Source: Caldicellulosiruptor danielii (GTDB taxonomy: Bacteria; Bacillota; Thermoanaerobacteria; Caldicellulosiruptorales; Caldicellulosiruptoraceae). From it: a DNA stretch of 64,000 nt. A model generated the notes under the pieces. It had not been told where the DNA came from and ran no database searches. It saw only the letters and a program-made list of their open reading frames with translations. The translations under genes and the position numbers were made by a program. Every line of letters begins with the position of its first letter. The stretch's first letter is position 1. This document shows positions 35,534 through 47,927 of this stretch, in pieces. Where the stretch lies: NCBI RefSeq assembly GCF_034343125.1, contig NZ_CP139957.1, positions 829,001 to 893,000 on the forward strand, given 5' to 3'.

Positions 35534-36885
35534 TTGCAATATTAAATGCAACACTTTTTTTGATGAAACTGGAAATTATAACTTGATTAAAGCAACAACT
35601 GTGTATGATATTAGTTGCCAATATATGCCAGCTTTTCTGTAGGAAAGCTGGCGGCTGCCATTTTGTACTATATTTTCCTCTGTCTATATAGCACTTCTTA
35701 TACCTCTACTAAAAACTTCTCTATTACCTCTGTTTCGCATATTTCCTTCATCTCCACTAAAAACCTTTCTATACTGCTCTTGTAGTTGAATATCCTCCTG
35801 GGAAGCCTGTTGTACCACTCTTGTATCCTCTTTATTGCTTCTTTCGATATCTCTCTTATTTCTTTACCCTTAGGTAAAAAACGCCTTATCAATCCATTCA
35901 TGCGCTCATTTGTTCCCCTCTCATACGCTGAATACGGATGTGTATAATATCCTTCAGAACCTAATTCATTTAAAACCTTCCCCAGCTCGCTAAATTCACT
36001 ACCATTGTCACTTGTCACACTTTTGAAAACTTTGTTAAATTTATCTCCCAATATTTTTTGAAGCTTTATAAACAAGTCTTTGACATAAGAACTTTCCCTG
36101 CCCGGTATAACAAATATCATTCCAAATCGAGTTTTTCTCTCTGTCAAAGTAACAAGTACATTATCCGAAGAACGCTTGCCAATCAAAGTATCTATTTCCC
36201 AATGCCCAAATTCTTCTCTGTTGTTTGCAACTTCAGGTCTCTCTTCTATACTTTTGCCTCTGGATTTGATTTTTGCTACTCTATACTTTATTTTTCTTGG
36301 CTTTAATCTAACTTTAACTGGCAAATCTATGTTCTTTACTCTTAACAATCCTCCTTCTATCCAATTGTATAGCGTCTTTGTACAAACCATTTCATCTTTG
36401 CTAAATCCAAGTTCCTGCCTACAATATCCAACTACTGCATCGGGCGACCATTTATCTTTCAGTATCTTTTCTTCTGCAAACTTTAAAAAGTTTTCAACCC
36501 CTAAAAGCTTACTCTTTCTACCACATTTTGCTCTGTTTTTTTCATACACAGCTTGACCTGTTTGAGCAAAGTATTTTTCAAATGTGCTCAGATCAGTTTT
36601 CATTTGAGTGGTTGTGCCTCTTTTCACTTCACGTGAAATTGTACTTGCACTTCTGCCTAATTCTCTGGCTATCCTTCTTATACCATACCCTAATTCTAAC
36701 AGCTTCTGTATAATTCCTCTCTCTACTTCACTTAAGTGTTTAAATTTTCTTCTCTTTGTGCTATGATTATCATAAGCCATAGCTTCAAACCTCCTGTGTA
36801 TGGTTTTGTCTTTTCAACTAATATCATACACAGTTTGAAGCTATGGCTTCAATATCTATTACCCCTGTTGCATTTAATTTTACAA
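35534..36885 (-). mobile_element. IS30-family insertion sequence
   Basis: Near-perfect terminal inverted repeats flank the transposase: a perfect 13-bp ATTAAATGCAACA at 35541-35553 with its complement at 36866-36878, extended to about 20 bp with two mismatches. A second, perfect 21-bp inverted repeat lies inside, at 35597-35617 and 36815-36835. The element is about 1.35 kb. Exact ends are uncertain: a GC(A)8-9TTT motif flanks both sides, but A-rich flanks are common here. A GCCAGCTTTTC hairpin (35627-35652) lies beyond the transposase 3' end. Confidence 0.85.
35698..36780 (-). CDS. IS30 family transposase
   Basis: A complete 360-residue DDE transposase. The N-terminal helix-turn-helix (ERGIIQKLLELGYGIRRIARELGRSASTISREVKRG, about 20-54) binds the ends. 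The integrase core has HWEIDTLIG (first Asp), TSDNGSEF (second Asp), and YERGTNERMNGLIRRFLPKG (the Glu), all typical of IS30. The start has a perfect AGGAGG 9 bp upstream. Nothing suggests decay, so the element may be active. It is transcribed opposite to rpoB. Confidence 0.95.
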   Translation of the reverse strand: MAYDNHSTKRRKFKHLSEVERGIIQKLLELGYGIRRIARELGRSASTISREVKRGTTTQMKTDLSTFEKYFAQTGQAVYEKNRAKCGRKSKLLGVENFLKFAEEKILKDKWSPDAVVGYCRQELGFSKDEMVCTKTLYNWIEGGLLRVKNIDLPVKVRLKPRKIKYRVAKIKSRGKSIEERPEVANNREEFGHWEIDTLIGKRSSDNVLVTLTERKTRFGMIFVIPGRESSYVKDLFIKLQKILGDKFNKVFKSVTSDNGSEFSELGKVLNELGSEGYYTHPYSAYERGTNERMNGLIRRFLPKGKEIREISKEAIKRIQEWYNRLPRRIFNYKSSIERFLVEMKEICETEVIEKFLVEV

Positions 36886-36916
36886 CAAACAAGCAAAAAA
36901 AATTTTATTCACTTCA

Positions 36917-36945
36917 TTGACACTAAAATGTGCTTATGTTATAAT
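36917..36945 (+). promoter_or_regulatory. Strong promoter of rpoB-rpoC
   Basis: TTGACA (36917-36922) and TATAAT (36940-36945), spacer 17 bp, are both perfect, with an extended TG at 36937-36938. A start near 36952 gives a leader of about 140 nt. The promoter begins about 32 bp beyond the IS30 end. In the stretch from 36781 to 37091 I see only the IS end, this promoter and the leader. Confidence 0.85.
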
Positions 36946-37091
36946 AACAAAATGCGTTAATATGGGTATAACTTCCTTTCAACTTGGACTATTCCAATAA
37001 AAGCTGAGATATCGTAAGGCTTTCAAGAATAGATTGTATTTTTAAGGAAATAATAATAAAGATAAGGAAATTTTTTTAAGAGGTGATATAG

Positions 37092-40000
37092 TTGGCACTA
37101 CCTCGTCCTGTGCAATATGGTAATGTTCAAAGAATGAGTTATAGTAAAGTTAAGGAAGTTCTGGATTTGCCATATCTTTTGGAAATCCAGAAAAAGTCAT
37201 TTCAATGGTTCTTAGATGAAGGGCTTAGAGAGGTCTTAAGAGAAATATCTCCAATTAAAGATTACAGTGAGACCTTGCTTTTGGAGTTTGTAGATTATTA
37301 TTTTGACGGGCCACCTAAGTATTCAGAACAGGAGTGCAAAGAAAGAGACGCAACATATGCAAGACCTATAAAGGTAAAGGTCAGACTTATAAACAAAGAA
37401 ACAGGTGAAATAAAAGAACAGGACATTTATATGGGCGAATTCCCGATTATGACTGAAACTGGAACATTTATTATCAACGGTGCAGAAAGGGTTATTGTAA
37501 GTCAACTCATCCGTTCACCTGGGTGTTACTTTGCATCTTCCATTGATAAGCAAGGAAGAAAGATATTTTCAGGGACTCTCATTCCAAACAGAGGTGCGTG
37601 GCTTGAATTCGAAACCGATTCAAGCGAGCTTTTGTCTGTCAGACTTGACAGGACAAGGAAGGTTTCTCTTACAACCTTGTTAAAGGCGTTTGGGCTTTAC
37701 AATCAACAGTTAATATTTGAAAAGTTTGGCGAGGACGAGAGACTTAAAGCTTCGCTTGAGAAAGAAGCAAATAAAGGTGAGCTTGGCAATCCAGTTGAAA
37801 ATGCACTTTTAGAGGTTTACAGGAGACTTAGACCTGGTGAGCCACCAAATGTTGAAAATGCTAAAAATCTTCTTTACAATATGTTTTTTGACCCGCGAAG
37901 ATACGATTTAGCAAAAGTGGGAAGATATAAATTCAACAAGAAACTATCGCTGTGGAAAAGAATTTTCAACAAGAGAGCTGCCCAGGATGTAGTTGATCCA
38001 AAAAGTAGCAAGCCATTGGTAAGAGAAGGAGAGATAATTACAAGAGAGATTGCTACTCAAATTCAGGATGCCGGTATTAATGAGGTATGGGTATATGTAG
38101 ATGAAGAGAGAACATTTAAAGTTGTGGGAAACAATACAGTAAAGCTTGACAGGTATGTAGAGTTTGATGTGTCTGACCTTCACATAAAAGAACTTGTTTA
38201 CAAGCCTGTTTTAGATGATATTCTTAAGACAACAAATGATGTTTCTGAGATTAAAAGGCTTATAAAAGAAAGAGAACGAGAGCTTGTTCCTTACTGTCTT
38301 ACAATAGATGACATATATGCAGCAACAAGCTATTTCTTGGGTCTAAAATATGGCATTGGAACAACTGACGATATTGACCATTTGGGCAACAGAAGGGTAA
38401 GAGCAGTAGGCGAACTTTTGCAAAACCAGTTCAGAATTGGTCTTTCACGTATGGAAAGAGTTATTCGCGAGAGAATGAACATACATGATATTGATACTGT
38501 AACTCCTCAGACACTGATAAATATAAGACCTGTTACAGCAGCTATCAAGGAGTTTTTTGGTTCAAGCCCATTATCACAATTTATGGACCAGGTAAACCCG
38601 CTGGCAGCACTGACAAATAAAAGAAGACTTTCCGCTTTGGGACCTGGTGGACTTTCCAGAGACAGAGCTGGGTTTGAGGTCAGAGACGTGCATCATTCTC
38701 ATTATGGAAGGATGTGCCCTATTGAAACCCCAGAAGGTCCAAATATTGGTCTTATAACCTCTTTGGCAACATATGCAAGGGTTAACGAGTACGGATTTTT
38801 AGAAACACCTTACAGAAAGGTTGACAAGAAAGAAGCAAGGGTTACAGACGAGGTTGTATATCTTACAGCTGATGAGGAAGACACATACAAGATTGCTCAG
38901 GCAACAGAACCTGTTGATGAAGAGGGAAGGTTTATAAATCAAAGAGTCACTGTAAGATTTGGTGAGGAAATCATAGAGGTTGACAAACACGAGGTTGACC
39001 TTATAGATATATCACCTAAACAGATTGTATCAGTTTCAACATCACTCATTCCGTTTTTGGAAAACGACGACGCAAACAGAGCTCTTATGGGTTCTAACAT
39101 GCAGCGTCAGGCAGTACCACTTTTGACAACCGAGTCTCCAATAATTGGAACAGGTGTTGAATACAGGGCTGCAGTTGACTCTGGTGTGTGCATTCTTGCC
39201 AAAAATGATGGTGTTGTTGAAAAGGTGTCTGCTGATGAGATTGTTATAAGAAACAATGATGGAACAAAAGATGTATATCATCTTTTGAAGTTCAAGAGGA
39301 CTAACCAGGGAACATGTTTTAACCAAAGACCAATTGTAAGAAAAGGACAAGAGGTTAAAGCTGGAGAGGTTATTGCAGACGGACCTTCCACAGACCATGG
39401 TGAACTTGCGCTTGGCAAGAATGTTCTTGTTGCTTTCATGCCATGGGAAGGTTATAACTATGAGGATGCTATCTTGATTTCAGAAAGGCTTGTAAAAGAG
39501 GATGTTTATACCTCTATTCACATAGAAGAGTATGAGTGTGAAGCAAGAGATACTAAACTTGGACCTGAAGAAATAACAAGAGATATTCCAAATGTTGGCG
39601 AAGATGCAATAAAAGATTTGGATGAAAGAGGCATTATAAGAATCGGCGCAGAAGTAAAGAGCGGTGACATTCTTGTTGGTAAGGTTACCCCAAAGGGTGA
39701 GACAGAACTTACAGCTGAGGAAAGACTTTTGAGAGCTATATTTGGTGAAAAGGCAAGAGAGACAAGAGACACATCTTTGAGGGTACCACACGGTGAAGGT
39801 GGAATTGTTGTAGATGTGAAGGTATTTTCTCGCGACAAAGGAGATGAGCTTCCACCAGGTGTAAACCAGCTTGTAAGGGTATATGTGGCACAGAAAAGAA
39901 AAATATCAGTTGGTGACAAGATGGCAGGCCGACACGGGAACAAAGGTGTTATCTCAAGAATTTTGCCTGTTGAAGATATGCCATTTTTACCTGATGGCAC

Positions 40001-40781
40001 ACCTGTTGACATAGTTCTAAATCCGCTTGGCGTGCCATCGCGTATGAACATTGGTCAGATTTTGGAGACGCACCTTGGGTATGCGGCAAAAGCGCTTGGA
40101 TGGAAGGTTGCCACACCTGTTTTTGATGGTGCAAAAGAGGAGGATATTGAAGAGGCATTAAAACTTGCAGGATTAAATCCTACAGGTAAGACAATCTTAT
40201 ATGATGGCAGAACTGGTGAACCATTTGACAATGAAGTAACTGTTGGTTACATGTACATGCTAAAGCTTGTGCACCTTGTTGACGATAAAATTCATGCGCG
40301 TTCAACAGGACCGTATTCACTTGTTACGCAGCAACCTCTTGGTGGTAAAGCTCAGTTTGGTGGTCAGCGATTTGGCGAGATGGAGGTTTGGGCGCTTGAA
40401 GCGTACGGTGCTGCATATACACTGCAAGAACTTTTGACTGTGAAATCTGACGATGTAACAGGGAGAGTCAAAACATATGAAGCGATAGTAAAAGGAGAAA
40501 ATATTCCTGAGCCAGGAATTCCAGAGTCTTTCAAGGTACTTGTAAAAGAACTTCAGAGCCTGTGTTTGGATGTAAAGCTCTTGTCTGAGACTAACGAGGA
40601 GATTGAGCTCAAAGAATCTGTTGATGAGGATGAACAGCCACAAGGGCTTGGAGCTTTTGAGATAGGTGGCGATGAAATAGAAGATGACAACGATATTCAA
40701 GATGACAAGGAGAAGTTTTATGAGGATTTGATGAATGCAACACAAGAAGACGACCAGGGCATTGATGATATAGATGAGTAA
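37092..40781 (+). CDS. rpoB: DNA-directed RNA polymerase subunit beta
   Basis: A 1229-residue beta subunit. Signatures include the rifampicin-region block [75 protein letters not shown], and the C-terminal [25 protein letters not shown]. The rifampicin-pocket residues look wild type. TTG 37092 with AAGAGGTGAT upstream gives the usual [10 protein letters not shown] start. The genes usually found before rpoB (rplJ, rplL) are not here; the IS30 element is. It overlaps the open frame of rpoC by 8 bp. Confidence 0.98.
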   Translation: MALPRPVQYGNVQRMSYSKVKEVLDLPYLLEIQKKSFQWFLDEGLREVLREISPIKDYSETLLLEFVDYYFDGPPKYSEQECKERDATYARPIKVKVRLINKETGEIKEQDIYMGEFPIMTETGTFIINGAERVIVSQLIRSPGCYFASSIDKQGRKIFSGTLIPNRGAWLEFETDSSELLSVRLDRTRKVSLTTLLKAFGLYNQQLIFEKFGEDERLKASLEKEANKGELGNPVENALLEVYRRLRPGEPPNVENAKNLLYNMFFDPRRYDLAKVGRYKFNKKLSLWKRIFNKRAAQDVVDPKSSKPLVREGEIITREIATQIQDAGINEVWVYVDEERTFKVVGNNTVKLDRYVEFDVSDLHIKELVYKPVLDDILKTTNDVSEIKRLIKERERELVPYCLTIDDIYAATSYFLGLKYGIGTTDDIDHLGNRRVRAVGELLQNQFRIGLSRMERVIRERMNIHDIDTVTPQTLINIRPVTAAIKEFFGSSPLSQFMDQVNPLAALTNKRRLSALGPGGLSRDRAGFEVRDVHHSHYGRMCPIETPEGPNIGLITSLATYARVNEYGFLETPYRKVDKKEARVTDEVVYLTADEEDTYKIAQATEPVDEEGRFINQRVTVRFGEEIIEVDKHEVDLIDISPKQIVSVSTSLIPFLENDDANRALMGSNMQRQAVPLLTTESPIIGTGVEYRAAVDSGVCILAKNDGVVEKVSADEIVIRNNDGTKDVYHLLKFKRTNQGTCFNQRPIVRKGQEVKAGEVIADGPSTDHGELALGKNVLVAFMPWEGYNYEDAILISERLVKEDVYTSIHIEEYECEARDTKLGPEEITRDIPNVGEDAIKDLDERGIIRIGAEVKSGDILVGKVTPKGETELTAEERLLRAIFGEKARETRDTSLRVPHGEGGIVVDVKVFSRDKGDELPPGVNQLVRVYVAQKRKISVGDKMAGRHGNKGVISRILPVEDMPFLPDGTPVDIVLNPLGVPSRMNIGQILETHLGYAAKALGWKVATPVFDGAKEEDIEEALKLAGLNPTGKTILYDGRTGEPFDNEVTVGYMYMLKLVHLVDDKIHARSTGPYSLVTQQPLGGKAQFGGQRFGEMEVWALEAYGAAYTLQELLTVKSDDVTGRVKTYEAIVKGENIPEPGIPESFKVLVKELQSLCLDVKLLSETNEEIELKESVDEDEQPQGLGAFEIGGDEIEDDNDIQDDKEKFYEDLMNATQEDDQGIDDIDE

Positions 40782-40809
40782 AACCTCTAAAAGGTGGGTG
40801 TTAGGACCG

Positions 40810-43800
40810 ATGGACTTGTTCAATTTCGATGCTATTAAAATCAGTCTTGCTTCTCCTGAGAAGATAAGAGAATGGTCGCGCGGTGAGGTAAAAAAACCCG
40901 AGACTATAAACTATAGAACGCTCAAGCCTGAAAAGGATGGGCTTTTCTGTGAAAAGATTTTTGGACCGACAAAAGACTGGGAATGCCACTGTGGAAAATA
41001 TAAAAAGGTCAAATATAAGGGTGTTGTTTGTGACAAGTGCGGTGTTGAAGTGACAAAAGCAAAGGTAAGACGTGAGAGGATGGGGCACATTGAGCTTGCT
41101 GCCCCCGTCTCTCACATCTGGTATTTCAAAGGTGTTCCAAGCAGGATGGGTCTTATCCTGGACATGACCCCGCGAAATTTAGAAAAGGTTTTGTATTTTG
41201 CTGCATATGTGGTAATTGACCCCGGCGAAGTACCAAATTTGGAAAAGAAACAGATTCTCTCTGAAAAAGAGTACAGGGAGCTAAAAGAGAAGTATGGCGA
41301 CAGGTTTAAGGCAGGAATGGGCGCAGAGGCAATCAAAGAGCTTTTGAAAGAGATTGACCTTGACAAGCTATCGCAGGAGCTCAGGCAAGAACTTGAGACA
41401 GCAACAGGCCAGAAAAAACTAAAAATAATCAAAAGACTTGAGGTTGTTGAAGCTTTTAGGAAGTCTGGCAACCGTCCTGAATGGATGATACTTGATGTCA
41501 TACCTGTCATCCCCCCTGAACTTAGACCCATGGTCCAGCTTGACGGCGGAAGATTTGCAACATCAGACCTAAATGACCTTTACAGAAGGGTAATAAACAG
41601 AAACAACAGACTCAAAAAACTCATGGACTTAGGTGCACCGGATATAATTATTAGAAATGAAAAGAGAATGCTTCAAGAAGCAGTTGATGCACTTATAGAC
41701 AATGGAAGAAGAGGAAGACCTGTAACAGGTCCTGGCAACAGACCGCTAAAGTCACTTTCTGATATGCTCAAGGGGAAGCAGGGAAGGTTCAGACAGAACC
41801 TTTTGGGAAAAAGAGTTGACTATTCAGGACGTTCTGTTATAGTTGTGGGTCCAGAGCTTAAGATTTACCAGTGTGGTCTTCCAAAAGAGATGGCTTTAGA
41901 GCTCTTCAAACCATTTGTCATGAAGAAGCTTGTTGAAAAAGGAATTTGCAACAACATAAAAAATGCAAAAAAAGCTGTTGAAAGACAGAGAGGTGAAGTT
42001 TGGGATATATTAGAAGAAGTAATAAAAGACCATCCAGTGCTACTAAACCGAGCACCTACTTTGCATAGGCTTGGTATTCAGGCCTTTGAGCCGGTACTTG
42101 TTGAAGGAAGAGCAATAAGACTTCATCCACTTGTTTGTACAGCTTACAATGCTGACTTTGACGGCGACCAGATGGCGGTACACGTTCCACTATCTGCCGA
42201 GGCTCAGGCTGAAGCCAGGTTTTTGATGTTATCTGCAAATAACCTATTAAAACCAGCGGATGGCAAACCTATTGTAGTTCCGACCCAGGATATGGTTTTG
42301 GGAATTTACTACCTCACTCTTGAAAAGAAGGGTGACAAGGGTGAGGGGATGATATTCTCATCAGAAGAAGAAGCGCTTTTAGCGTATGAACACAAAGTTG
42401 TCGGACTTCATGCAAGGATAAAGGTTAAAAGAACAGCAGAAGCAAACGGTAAAGTTATCTCTGGACTTGTTGAGACAACAGTTGGCAAAATCATATTAAA
42501 TCAAGTAATACCACAGGACCTTGGTTTTGTTGATAGAAGCAAGAAAGAAAATCTTCTCAAGTATGAAATTGACACACTTGTTGACAAAAAGATGCTTGGA
42601 AAAATTATTGACAGATGTATAAAAGTTTATGGAAATACCCGCACCGCAGAGATACTGGATGAGATAAAGGAACTTGGATTTAAATTTTCCACAAGAGGAG
42701 CAATAACTATCTCAGTATCTGATATGGTTATTCCAGAAATCAAGCAAAAGCTCATAGCAGAGGCAGAACAAAAGGTTGAGAACATTGAAAAACTATACAG
42801 ACACGGTTTGATATCTGACGAAGAAAGATATGAACAAGTAATTTCTATCTGGAACGAGACAAAAGACAAGCTCACAGAAGAACTTATCCAAAATCTTGAT
42901 GAGTTTAATCCAATATTTATGATGGCAAACTCTGGTGCAAGAGGTTCTAAAAACCAAATATCACAGCTTGCTGGTATGAGGGGACTGATGGCAAATCCGT
43001 CTGGTAAGACAATAGAGATGCCGATTAAATCAAACTTCAGAGAAGGACTTAATGTTATAGAGTTTTTCATCTCAACACACGGTGCACGAAAAGGGCTTGC
43101 CGACACAGCGCTCAGAACTGCAGATTCAGGATATTTAACAAGAAGGCTTGTAGATGTTGCGCAAGATATAATTGTAAGGGAAGAGGACTGTGGTACAGAC
43201 AAAGGTATATGGGTTGAGGAGATAAGAGATGGGACAGAAGTAATTGAGACACTTGAAGAGAGAATTATTGGAAGATATGCAGCTTCTGATATTGTTGATG
43301 AAAAAACAGGTGAAGTAATAGTAAGAAAGAATGAGCTTATTACAGAAGAGATAGCAAAGAAGATAATAGATGCAGGAATAAACAAGGTATATGTAAGGTC
43401 AGTTTTAGAGTGCAAAACAAGATACGGTGTTTGTACAAAATGTTATGGACTTGACCTTGGTACAGGTAAGCCAGTGAATGTTGGTGAGGCAGTTGGTATT
43501 ATTGCAGCACAGGCAATAGGTGAGCCGGGTACTCAGCTTACAATGAGAACATTCCACACAGGTGGTATTGCTGGACAGGACATTACGCAAGGTCTCCCAA
43601 GAGTTGAGGAGCTATTTGAGGCGAGAAAACCAAAGGGTGTTGCTGTGATTTCTGAAATAGAAGGATATGTTTCAATAAAAGAAGATAAAAAGAGGACAAT
43701 AACAGTCAGGAATGACAATGGTGAAGAGAGAACGTATGAGATACCGTACGGAGCAAGATTAAAAGTAAACGATGGCGATTATGTTCAGGCAGGGGATGAA

Positions 43801-44301
43801 CTAACAGAAGGTTCAATAAATCCGCACGACCTTTTGAGGATAAAAGGACCAAGAGGTGTTCAGAGCTATCTTTTAGCAGAGGTTCAGAAAGTTTATAAGA
43901 TGCAGGGCGTTGACATAAACGACAAGCACATAGAGATAATAATCAGACAGATGATGAAGAAGGTCAAGATAGAAGACTCTGGTGATACAGAACTTTTGCC
44001 TGGCGACATAGTAGAGATATACAGGTTTGAAGAAGAAAACGACAAAGCGATAGCAGAAGACAAACGTCCTGCACTTGGCAGGAGAGTGCTCCTTGGCATA
44101 ACAAAAGCAGCACTCTCTACTGAGTCGTTTTTATCTGCTGCATCATTCCAGGAGACGACAAGAGTATTGACAGATGCAGCAATAAAAGGGAAGGTTGATC
44201 CTCTAATAGGTCTTAAGGAAAATGTCATCATTGGTAAACTTATTCCTGCAGGAACTGGAATGGCAAAATATAGAAATATTGTGATTGAAGAAAATCAATA
44301 G
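40810..44301 (+). CDS. rpoC: DNA-directed RNA polymerase subunit beta'
   Basis: A beta' subunit of about 1163 residues. It has the N-terminal zinc ribbon [20 protein letters not shown], the catalytic Mg loop [12 protein letters not shown], a second zinc site with [13 protein letters not shown], and the trigger loop [31 protein letters not shown] 40774, overlapping rpoB, is an alternative start that adds 12 residues; ATG 40810 is preferred because AGGTGGGTG lies upstream and relatives begin with a similar [17 protein letters not shown] block. Confidence 0.97.
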   Translation: MDLFNFDAIKISLASPEKIREWSRGEVKKPETINYRTLKPEKDGLFCEKIFGPTKDWECHCGKYKKVKYKGVVCDKCGVEVTKAKVRRERMGHIELAAPVSHIWYFKGVPSRMGLILDMTPRNLEKVLYFAAYVVIDPGEVPNLEKKQILSEKEYRELKEKYGDRFKAGMGAEAIKELLKEIDLDKLSQELRQELETATGQKKLKIIKRLEVVEAFRKSGNRPEWMILDVIPVIPPELRPMVQLDGGRFATSDLNDLYRRVINRNNRLKKLMDLGAPDIIIRNEKRMLQEAVDALIDNGRRGRPVTGPGNRPLKSLSDMLKGKQGRFRQNLLGKRVDYSGRSVIVVGPELKIYQCGLPKEMALELFKPFVMKKLVEKGICNNIKNAKKAVERQRGEVWDILEEVIKDHPVLLNRAPTLHRLGIQAFEPVLVEGRAIRLHPLVCTAYNADFDGDQMAVHVPLSAEAQAEARFLMLSANNLLKPADGKPIVVPTQDMVLGIYYLTLEKKGDKGEGMIFSSEEEALLAYEHKVVGLHARIKVKRTAEANGKVISGLVETTVGKIILNQVIPQDLGFVDRSKKENLLKYEIDTLVDKKMLGKIIDRCIKVYGNTRTAEILDEIKELGFKFSTRGAITISVSDMVIPEIKQKLIAEAEQKVENIEKLYRHGLISDEERYEQVISIWNETKDKLTEELIQNLDEFNPIFMMANSGARGSKNQISQLAGMRGLMANPSGKTIEMPIKSNFREGLNVIEFFISTHGARKGLADTALRTADSGYLTRRLVDVAQDIIVREEDCGTDKGIWVEEIRDGTEVIETLEERIIGRYAASDIVDEKTGEVIVRKNELITEEIAKKIIDAGINKVYVRSVLECKTRYGVCTKCYGLDLGTGKPVNVGEAVGIIAAQAIGEPGTQLTMRTFHTGGIAGQDITQGLPRVEELFEARKPKGVAVISEIEGYVSIKEDKKRTITVRNDNGEERTYEIPYGARLKVNDGDYVQAGDELTEGSINPHDLLRIKGPRGVQSYLLAEVQKVYKMQGVDINDKHIEIIIRQMMKKVKIEDSGDTELLPGDIVEIYRFEEENDKAIAEDKRPALGRRVLLGITKAALSTESFLSAASFQETTRVLTDAAIKGKVDPLIGLKENVIIGKLIPAGTGMAKYRNIVIEENQ

Positions 44302-44312
44302 TAGTATTGGTT

Positions 44313-44345
44313 GCGGGTATGCCTCAAAAAAAATGGTATACCCGC
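44313..44345 (+). terminator. Hairpin after rpoC
   Basis: GCGGGTATGCC and GGTATACCCGC form an 11-bp stem with one mismatch and an A-rich loop. There is no direct T run (TCCAAAATT follows), so it may be a weak terminator or a processing signal. Confidence 0.55.
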
Positions 44346-44404
44346 TCCAAAATTAAAATTTTTTGAAGTTGTAACAAAACAAAAGGATGTGCTTTTAAAC
44401 TTTC

Positions 44405-44433
44405 TTGACATAAAATAATTTGAGTGTTATTAT
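44405..44433 (+). promoter_or_regulatory. Promoter of the str operon
   Basis: TTGACA (44405-44410) and TATTAT (44428-44433), spacer 17 bp, with an upstream TG at 44425. The predicted start lies about 40 bp before the first gene. Confidence 0.7.
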
Positions 44434-44482
44434 ATTTGAGTGTAATTTTACACCTTCCATGTAAAAGAGGGAGGAAGTGAAT

Positions 44483-44737
44483 TTGTCATCATCAGATATT
44501 GAAGCTTTAAAAACTTCACCAAAGACAGTTGGTGCGCGCCAGACTGCCCAAGCTATCCAGAAAGGCAAAGCAAAGGTTGTTTTTGTCGCAAAGGACAGTG
44601 ATGAATGGGTAGTGAGGGATATAATAGATATGTGCAAGCAAAAAGGAATAAAGCTTGTATTTGTGGATTCCAAAAAAGAGCTTGGGAAAATTTGTGGTAT
44701 AAGTGTGGCAGCATCGTCTGCCGCGATAATTGAATAA
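44483..44737 (+). CDS. Ribosomal protein L7Ae-like (YbxF / L7Ae-L30e-S12e-Gadd45 family)
   Basis: An 84-residue RNA-binding protein. [68 protein letters not shown] follows the L7Ae fold, with the N-terminal VGxRQT and a central helix. Bacterial relatives (YbxF) bind kink-turn RNA. In Firmicutes it stands just before rpsL, as here. TTG 44483 is chosen because AGAGGGAGG is 8 bp upstream; GTG 44477 would be too close. Confidence 0.88.
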   Translation: MSSSDIEALKTSPKTVGARQTAQAIQKGKAKVVFVAKDSDEWVVRDIIDMCKQKGIKLVFVDSKKELGKICGISVAASSAAIIE

Positions 44738-44760
44738 GATTTTTTCAAGGAGGTGCAAGA

Positions 44761-45198
44761 ATGCCAACAATAAACCAGCTTGTTAGGTACGGCAGAGAGA
44801 AAAAGGTTGAAAAGTCAAAGGCACCAGCACTTCAAAAGGGTTTTAACTCTTTGAAGAAAAAGTATTACGATATCAGCTGCCCTCAGAGAAGAGGGGTTTG
44901 TACAGTTGTCAAAACTGTTACACCTAAAAAGCCAAACTCAGCTTTAAGAAAAGTTGCAAGGGTAAGACTTACAAATGGTATTGAAGTGACAGCGTACATT
45001 CCTGGTATTGGTCACAACTTACAGGAACACTCAGTTGTGCTGGTAAGAGGCGGAAGAGTCAAGGACCTGCCAGGTGTCAGATACCACATTGTAAGAGGTA
45101 CTTTGGACTGTGCTGGTGTTGCTAACAGAAAACAGGGCCGTTCCAAGTACGGTGCAAAAAGGCCAAAACAACAAGCAGCAGGTGCTGCAAAGAAATAA
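44761..45198 (+). CDS. rpsL: 30S ribosomal protein S12
   Basis: A 145-residue decoding-site protein. [13 protein letters not shown], the [19 protein letters not shown] loop, [24 protein letters not shown] and the C-terminal SKYGAKRPK are typical. The lysines of PKKPNS and VKDLPG, where streptomycin resistance arises, look wild type. About 14 residues near [11 protein letters not shown] make it longer than the E. coli protein, as in many Firmicutes. A perfect AAGGAGGTG lies before ATG 44761. Confidence 0.98.
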   Translation: MPTINQLVRYGREKKVEKSKAPALQKGFNSLKKKYYDISCPQRRGVCTVVKTVTPKKPNSALRKVARVRLTNGIEVTAYIPGIGHNLQEHSVVLVRGGRVKDLPGVRYHIVRGTLDCAGVANRKQGRSKYGAKRPKQQAAGAAKK

Positions 45199-45250
45199 AA
45201 GATGTAAAAAGTATACGAAAAGAGCAGCATGAATATTTACAGTTTTGTAG

Positions 45251-45739
<489 letters not shown>

Positions 45740-45768
45740 TACTATTTTGACAAGGAGGACAGAAGGAA

Positions 45769-47844
45769 TTGCCCAGGCAGTTTCCGCTTGAAAAAACAAG
45801 AAATATTGGTATTATGGCTCATATAGATGCTGGAAAAACCACAACCACAGAGAGAATTCTTTTTTACACAGGTAAGGTTCACAAGATGGGTGAAGTTCAC
45901 GAAGGAACTGCTACCATGGACTGGATGGAGCAGGAACAAGAAAGAGGTATCACAATCACTTCTGCTGCTACAACTTGTGAGTGGAAAGGTCACAGAATAA
46001 ACATTATTGACACACCAGGACATGTGGACTTCACTGTTGAGGTAGAAAGGTCTTTGCGCGTGCTTGATGGTGCAATTGCTGTGTTTTGTGCGAAAGGTGG
46101 TGTAGAACCACAGTCAGAGACTGTTTGGAGACAGGCTGACAAGTATCGTGTTCCACGGATAGCTTATGTCAACAAGATGGACATTATGGGTGCAAACTTC
46201 TTCAATGTCATTGAGATGATGAAAGAAAGACTTGGTGCAAACCCGGTTGCAATCCAGGTTCCAATTGGGAAAGAGGATACTTTCAGAGGTGTTGTTGACC
46301 TTCTCACAATGAAGGCTATAATCTATGTTGACGACCTTGGGAAAGTGTCACAAGAGACAGATATTCCAGATGAGGTAAAAGACATTGCTGAAGAGTACAG
46401 AGTAAAACTTTTAGAAGCTGTTGCTGAGACTGATGAAGAGATTATGATGAAATATTTAGAAGGTGAAGAGATTACAGTCGAAGAGCTAAAAGTTGCAATA
46501 AGAAAAGCTACTATCAACATGCAGATGACGCCGGTACTTTGCGGTTCATCATATAGAAACAAAGGAGTTCAGCCACTTTTAGATGCGGTTGTTGACTATC
46601 TGCCATCACCAGTTGATATTGCGGCAGTAAAAGGATTTTCACCCGATACTGGTGAAGAGATTGAAAGAAAGACAAGTGAAGATGAGCCATTCTGCGCACT
46701 TGCATTTAAGATTATGTCTGACCCATATGTTGGTAAACTGACATTTTTGAGAGTTTATTCTGGTATTCTTCACGCAGGTTCATATGTTTACAACTCAACA
46801 AAGAACAAAAAAGAAAGAGTAGGAAGACTTTTGCACATGCACGCAAACCACAGAGAAGACGTTGATGCAGTATATGCCGGTGATATCTGTGCAGCAATAG
46901 GTCTGTCCAATACTACAACAGGTGACACTCTCTGTGATGAAAATCATCCGATTGTCTTAGAGTCTATGGAGTTCCCAGAACCTGTTATACAGGTTGCTAT
47001 TGAGCCAAAGACCAAAGCTGACCAGGAGAAGATGGGTATTGCACTGCAGAGACTTGCAGAAGAAGATCCGACATTCAAGGTATCTACAAATCACGAGACA
47101 GGGCAAACTCTCATTGCAGGTATGGGAGAGCTGCACTTAGAGATTATAGTTGACAGAATGAGAAGAGAGTTCAAGGTAGAGGTCAATGTAGGTAAGCCTC
47201 AGGTTGCTTACAAAGAAACAATCAAGAAATCTGTCAAGGTTGAAGGAAAGTATATCAGACAGTCTGGTGGTAGAGGTCAGTACGGTCACGTTTGGCTTGA
47301 ACTTGAACCGCTTGAAAGAGGTGCAGGGTATGAATTTGTCAACAAGATAGTCGGTGGTGTGATTCCGAAAGAGTTCATACCATCTGTCGATGCAGGTGTT
47401 CAGGAGGCAATGCAGTCAGGTGTTTTGGCAGGATATCCTGTTGTGGATGTAAGAGTTACGCTGTTTGACGGTTCATACCACGAGGTCGACTCGAGCGACA
47501 TGGCGTTCAGAATTGCAGCAGCTCAAGCGTTCAGAGAAGGTATGAAAAAAGCAGACCCAGTACTCTTAGAGCCTATTATGAAAGTCGAGGTTGTTGTGCC
47601 TGAAGAGTACATGGGTGATGTCATGGGTGATATTAACTCCAGACGTGGAAGAATTGAAGGTATGGAACTTAGAGGAAATGCCCAGGTCATTCGTGCATAT
47701 GTTCCGCTTGCTGAGATGTTTGGTTATGCTACAGACCTGAGATCAAAGACACAGGGTAGAGGAACATACACCATGCAGTTTGACCATTATGAAGAAGTTC
47801 CAAAGAATATTGCTGATAAGATTCTTGAAATGAAGAATAAATAA
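45769..47844 (+). CDS. fusA: Elongation factor G
   Basis: A 691-residue translational GTPase that drives translocation. G1 is [15 protein letters not shown] (about residues 17-31), G2 [11 protein letters not shown]3 [10 protein letters not shown]4 NKMD. Five domains of normal length follow. The start is TTG 45769 behind AAGGAGGAC. The tuf gene follows after 83 bp, with its own strong ribosome site. Confidence 0.98.
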   Translation: MPRQFPLEKTRNIGIMAHIDAGKTTTTERILFYTGKVHKMGEVHEGTATMDWMEQEQERGITITSAATTCEWKGHRINIIDTPGHVDFTVEVERSLRVLDGAIAVFCAKGGVEPQSETVWRQADKYRVPRIAYVNKMDIMGANFFNVIEMMKERLGANPVAIQVPIGKEDTFRGVVDLLTMKAIIYVDDLGKVSQETDIPDEVKDIAEEYRVKLLEAVAETDEEIMMKYLEGEEITVEELKVAIRKATINMQMTPVLCGSSYRNKGVQPLLDAVVDYLPSPVDIAAVKGFSPDTGEEIERKTSEDEPFCALAFKIMSDPYVGKLTFLRVYSGILHAGSYVYNSTKNKKERVGRLLHMHANHREDVDAVYAGDICAAIGLSNTTTGDTLCDENHPIVLESMEFPEPVIQVAIEPKTKADQEKMGIALQRLAEEDPTFKVSTNHETGQTLIAGMGELHLEIIVDRMRREFKVEVNVGKPQVAYKETIKKSVKVEGKYIRQSGGRGQYGHVWLELEPLERGAGYEFVNKIVGGVIPKEFIPSVDAGVQEAMQSGVLAGYPVVDVRVTLFDGSYHEVDSSDMAFRIAAAQAFREGMKKADPVLLEPIMKVEVVVPEEYMGDVMGDINSRRGRIEGMELRGNAQVIRAYVPLAEMFGYATDLRSKTQGRGTYTMQFDHYEEVPKNIADKILEMKNK

Positions 47845-47927
47845 GTGTTAAAATAATCTTAAACTGCGGTTGCAATTTTAAAAATTCACATAAATAAAAT
47901 ATTATTGTGAAGGAGGATAAAATCAGG

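Noticed and set aside
35515-36905. GC(A)8-9TTT flanks of the IS30 element as target-site duplication
   Set aside because: The copies differ by one A, are longer than the 2-4 bp duplications typical of IS30, and A-rich flanks are common in this AT-rich region.
42627-43415. Open frame of 262 codons on the minus strand opposite rpoC
   Set aside because: It lies wholly inside the well-supported rpoC gene, has Ser/Ile-rich low-complexity composition, and shows no ribosome site or known domain. The same holds for antisense frames opposite ftsZ (15078-15641), rpoB (39518-40051) and others.
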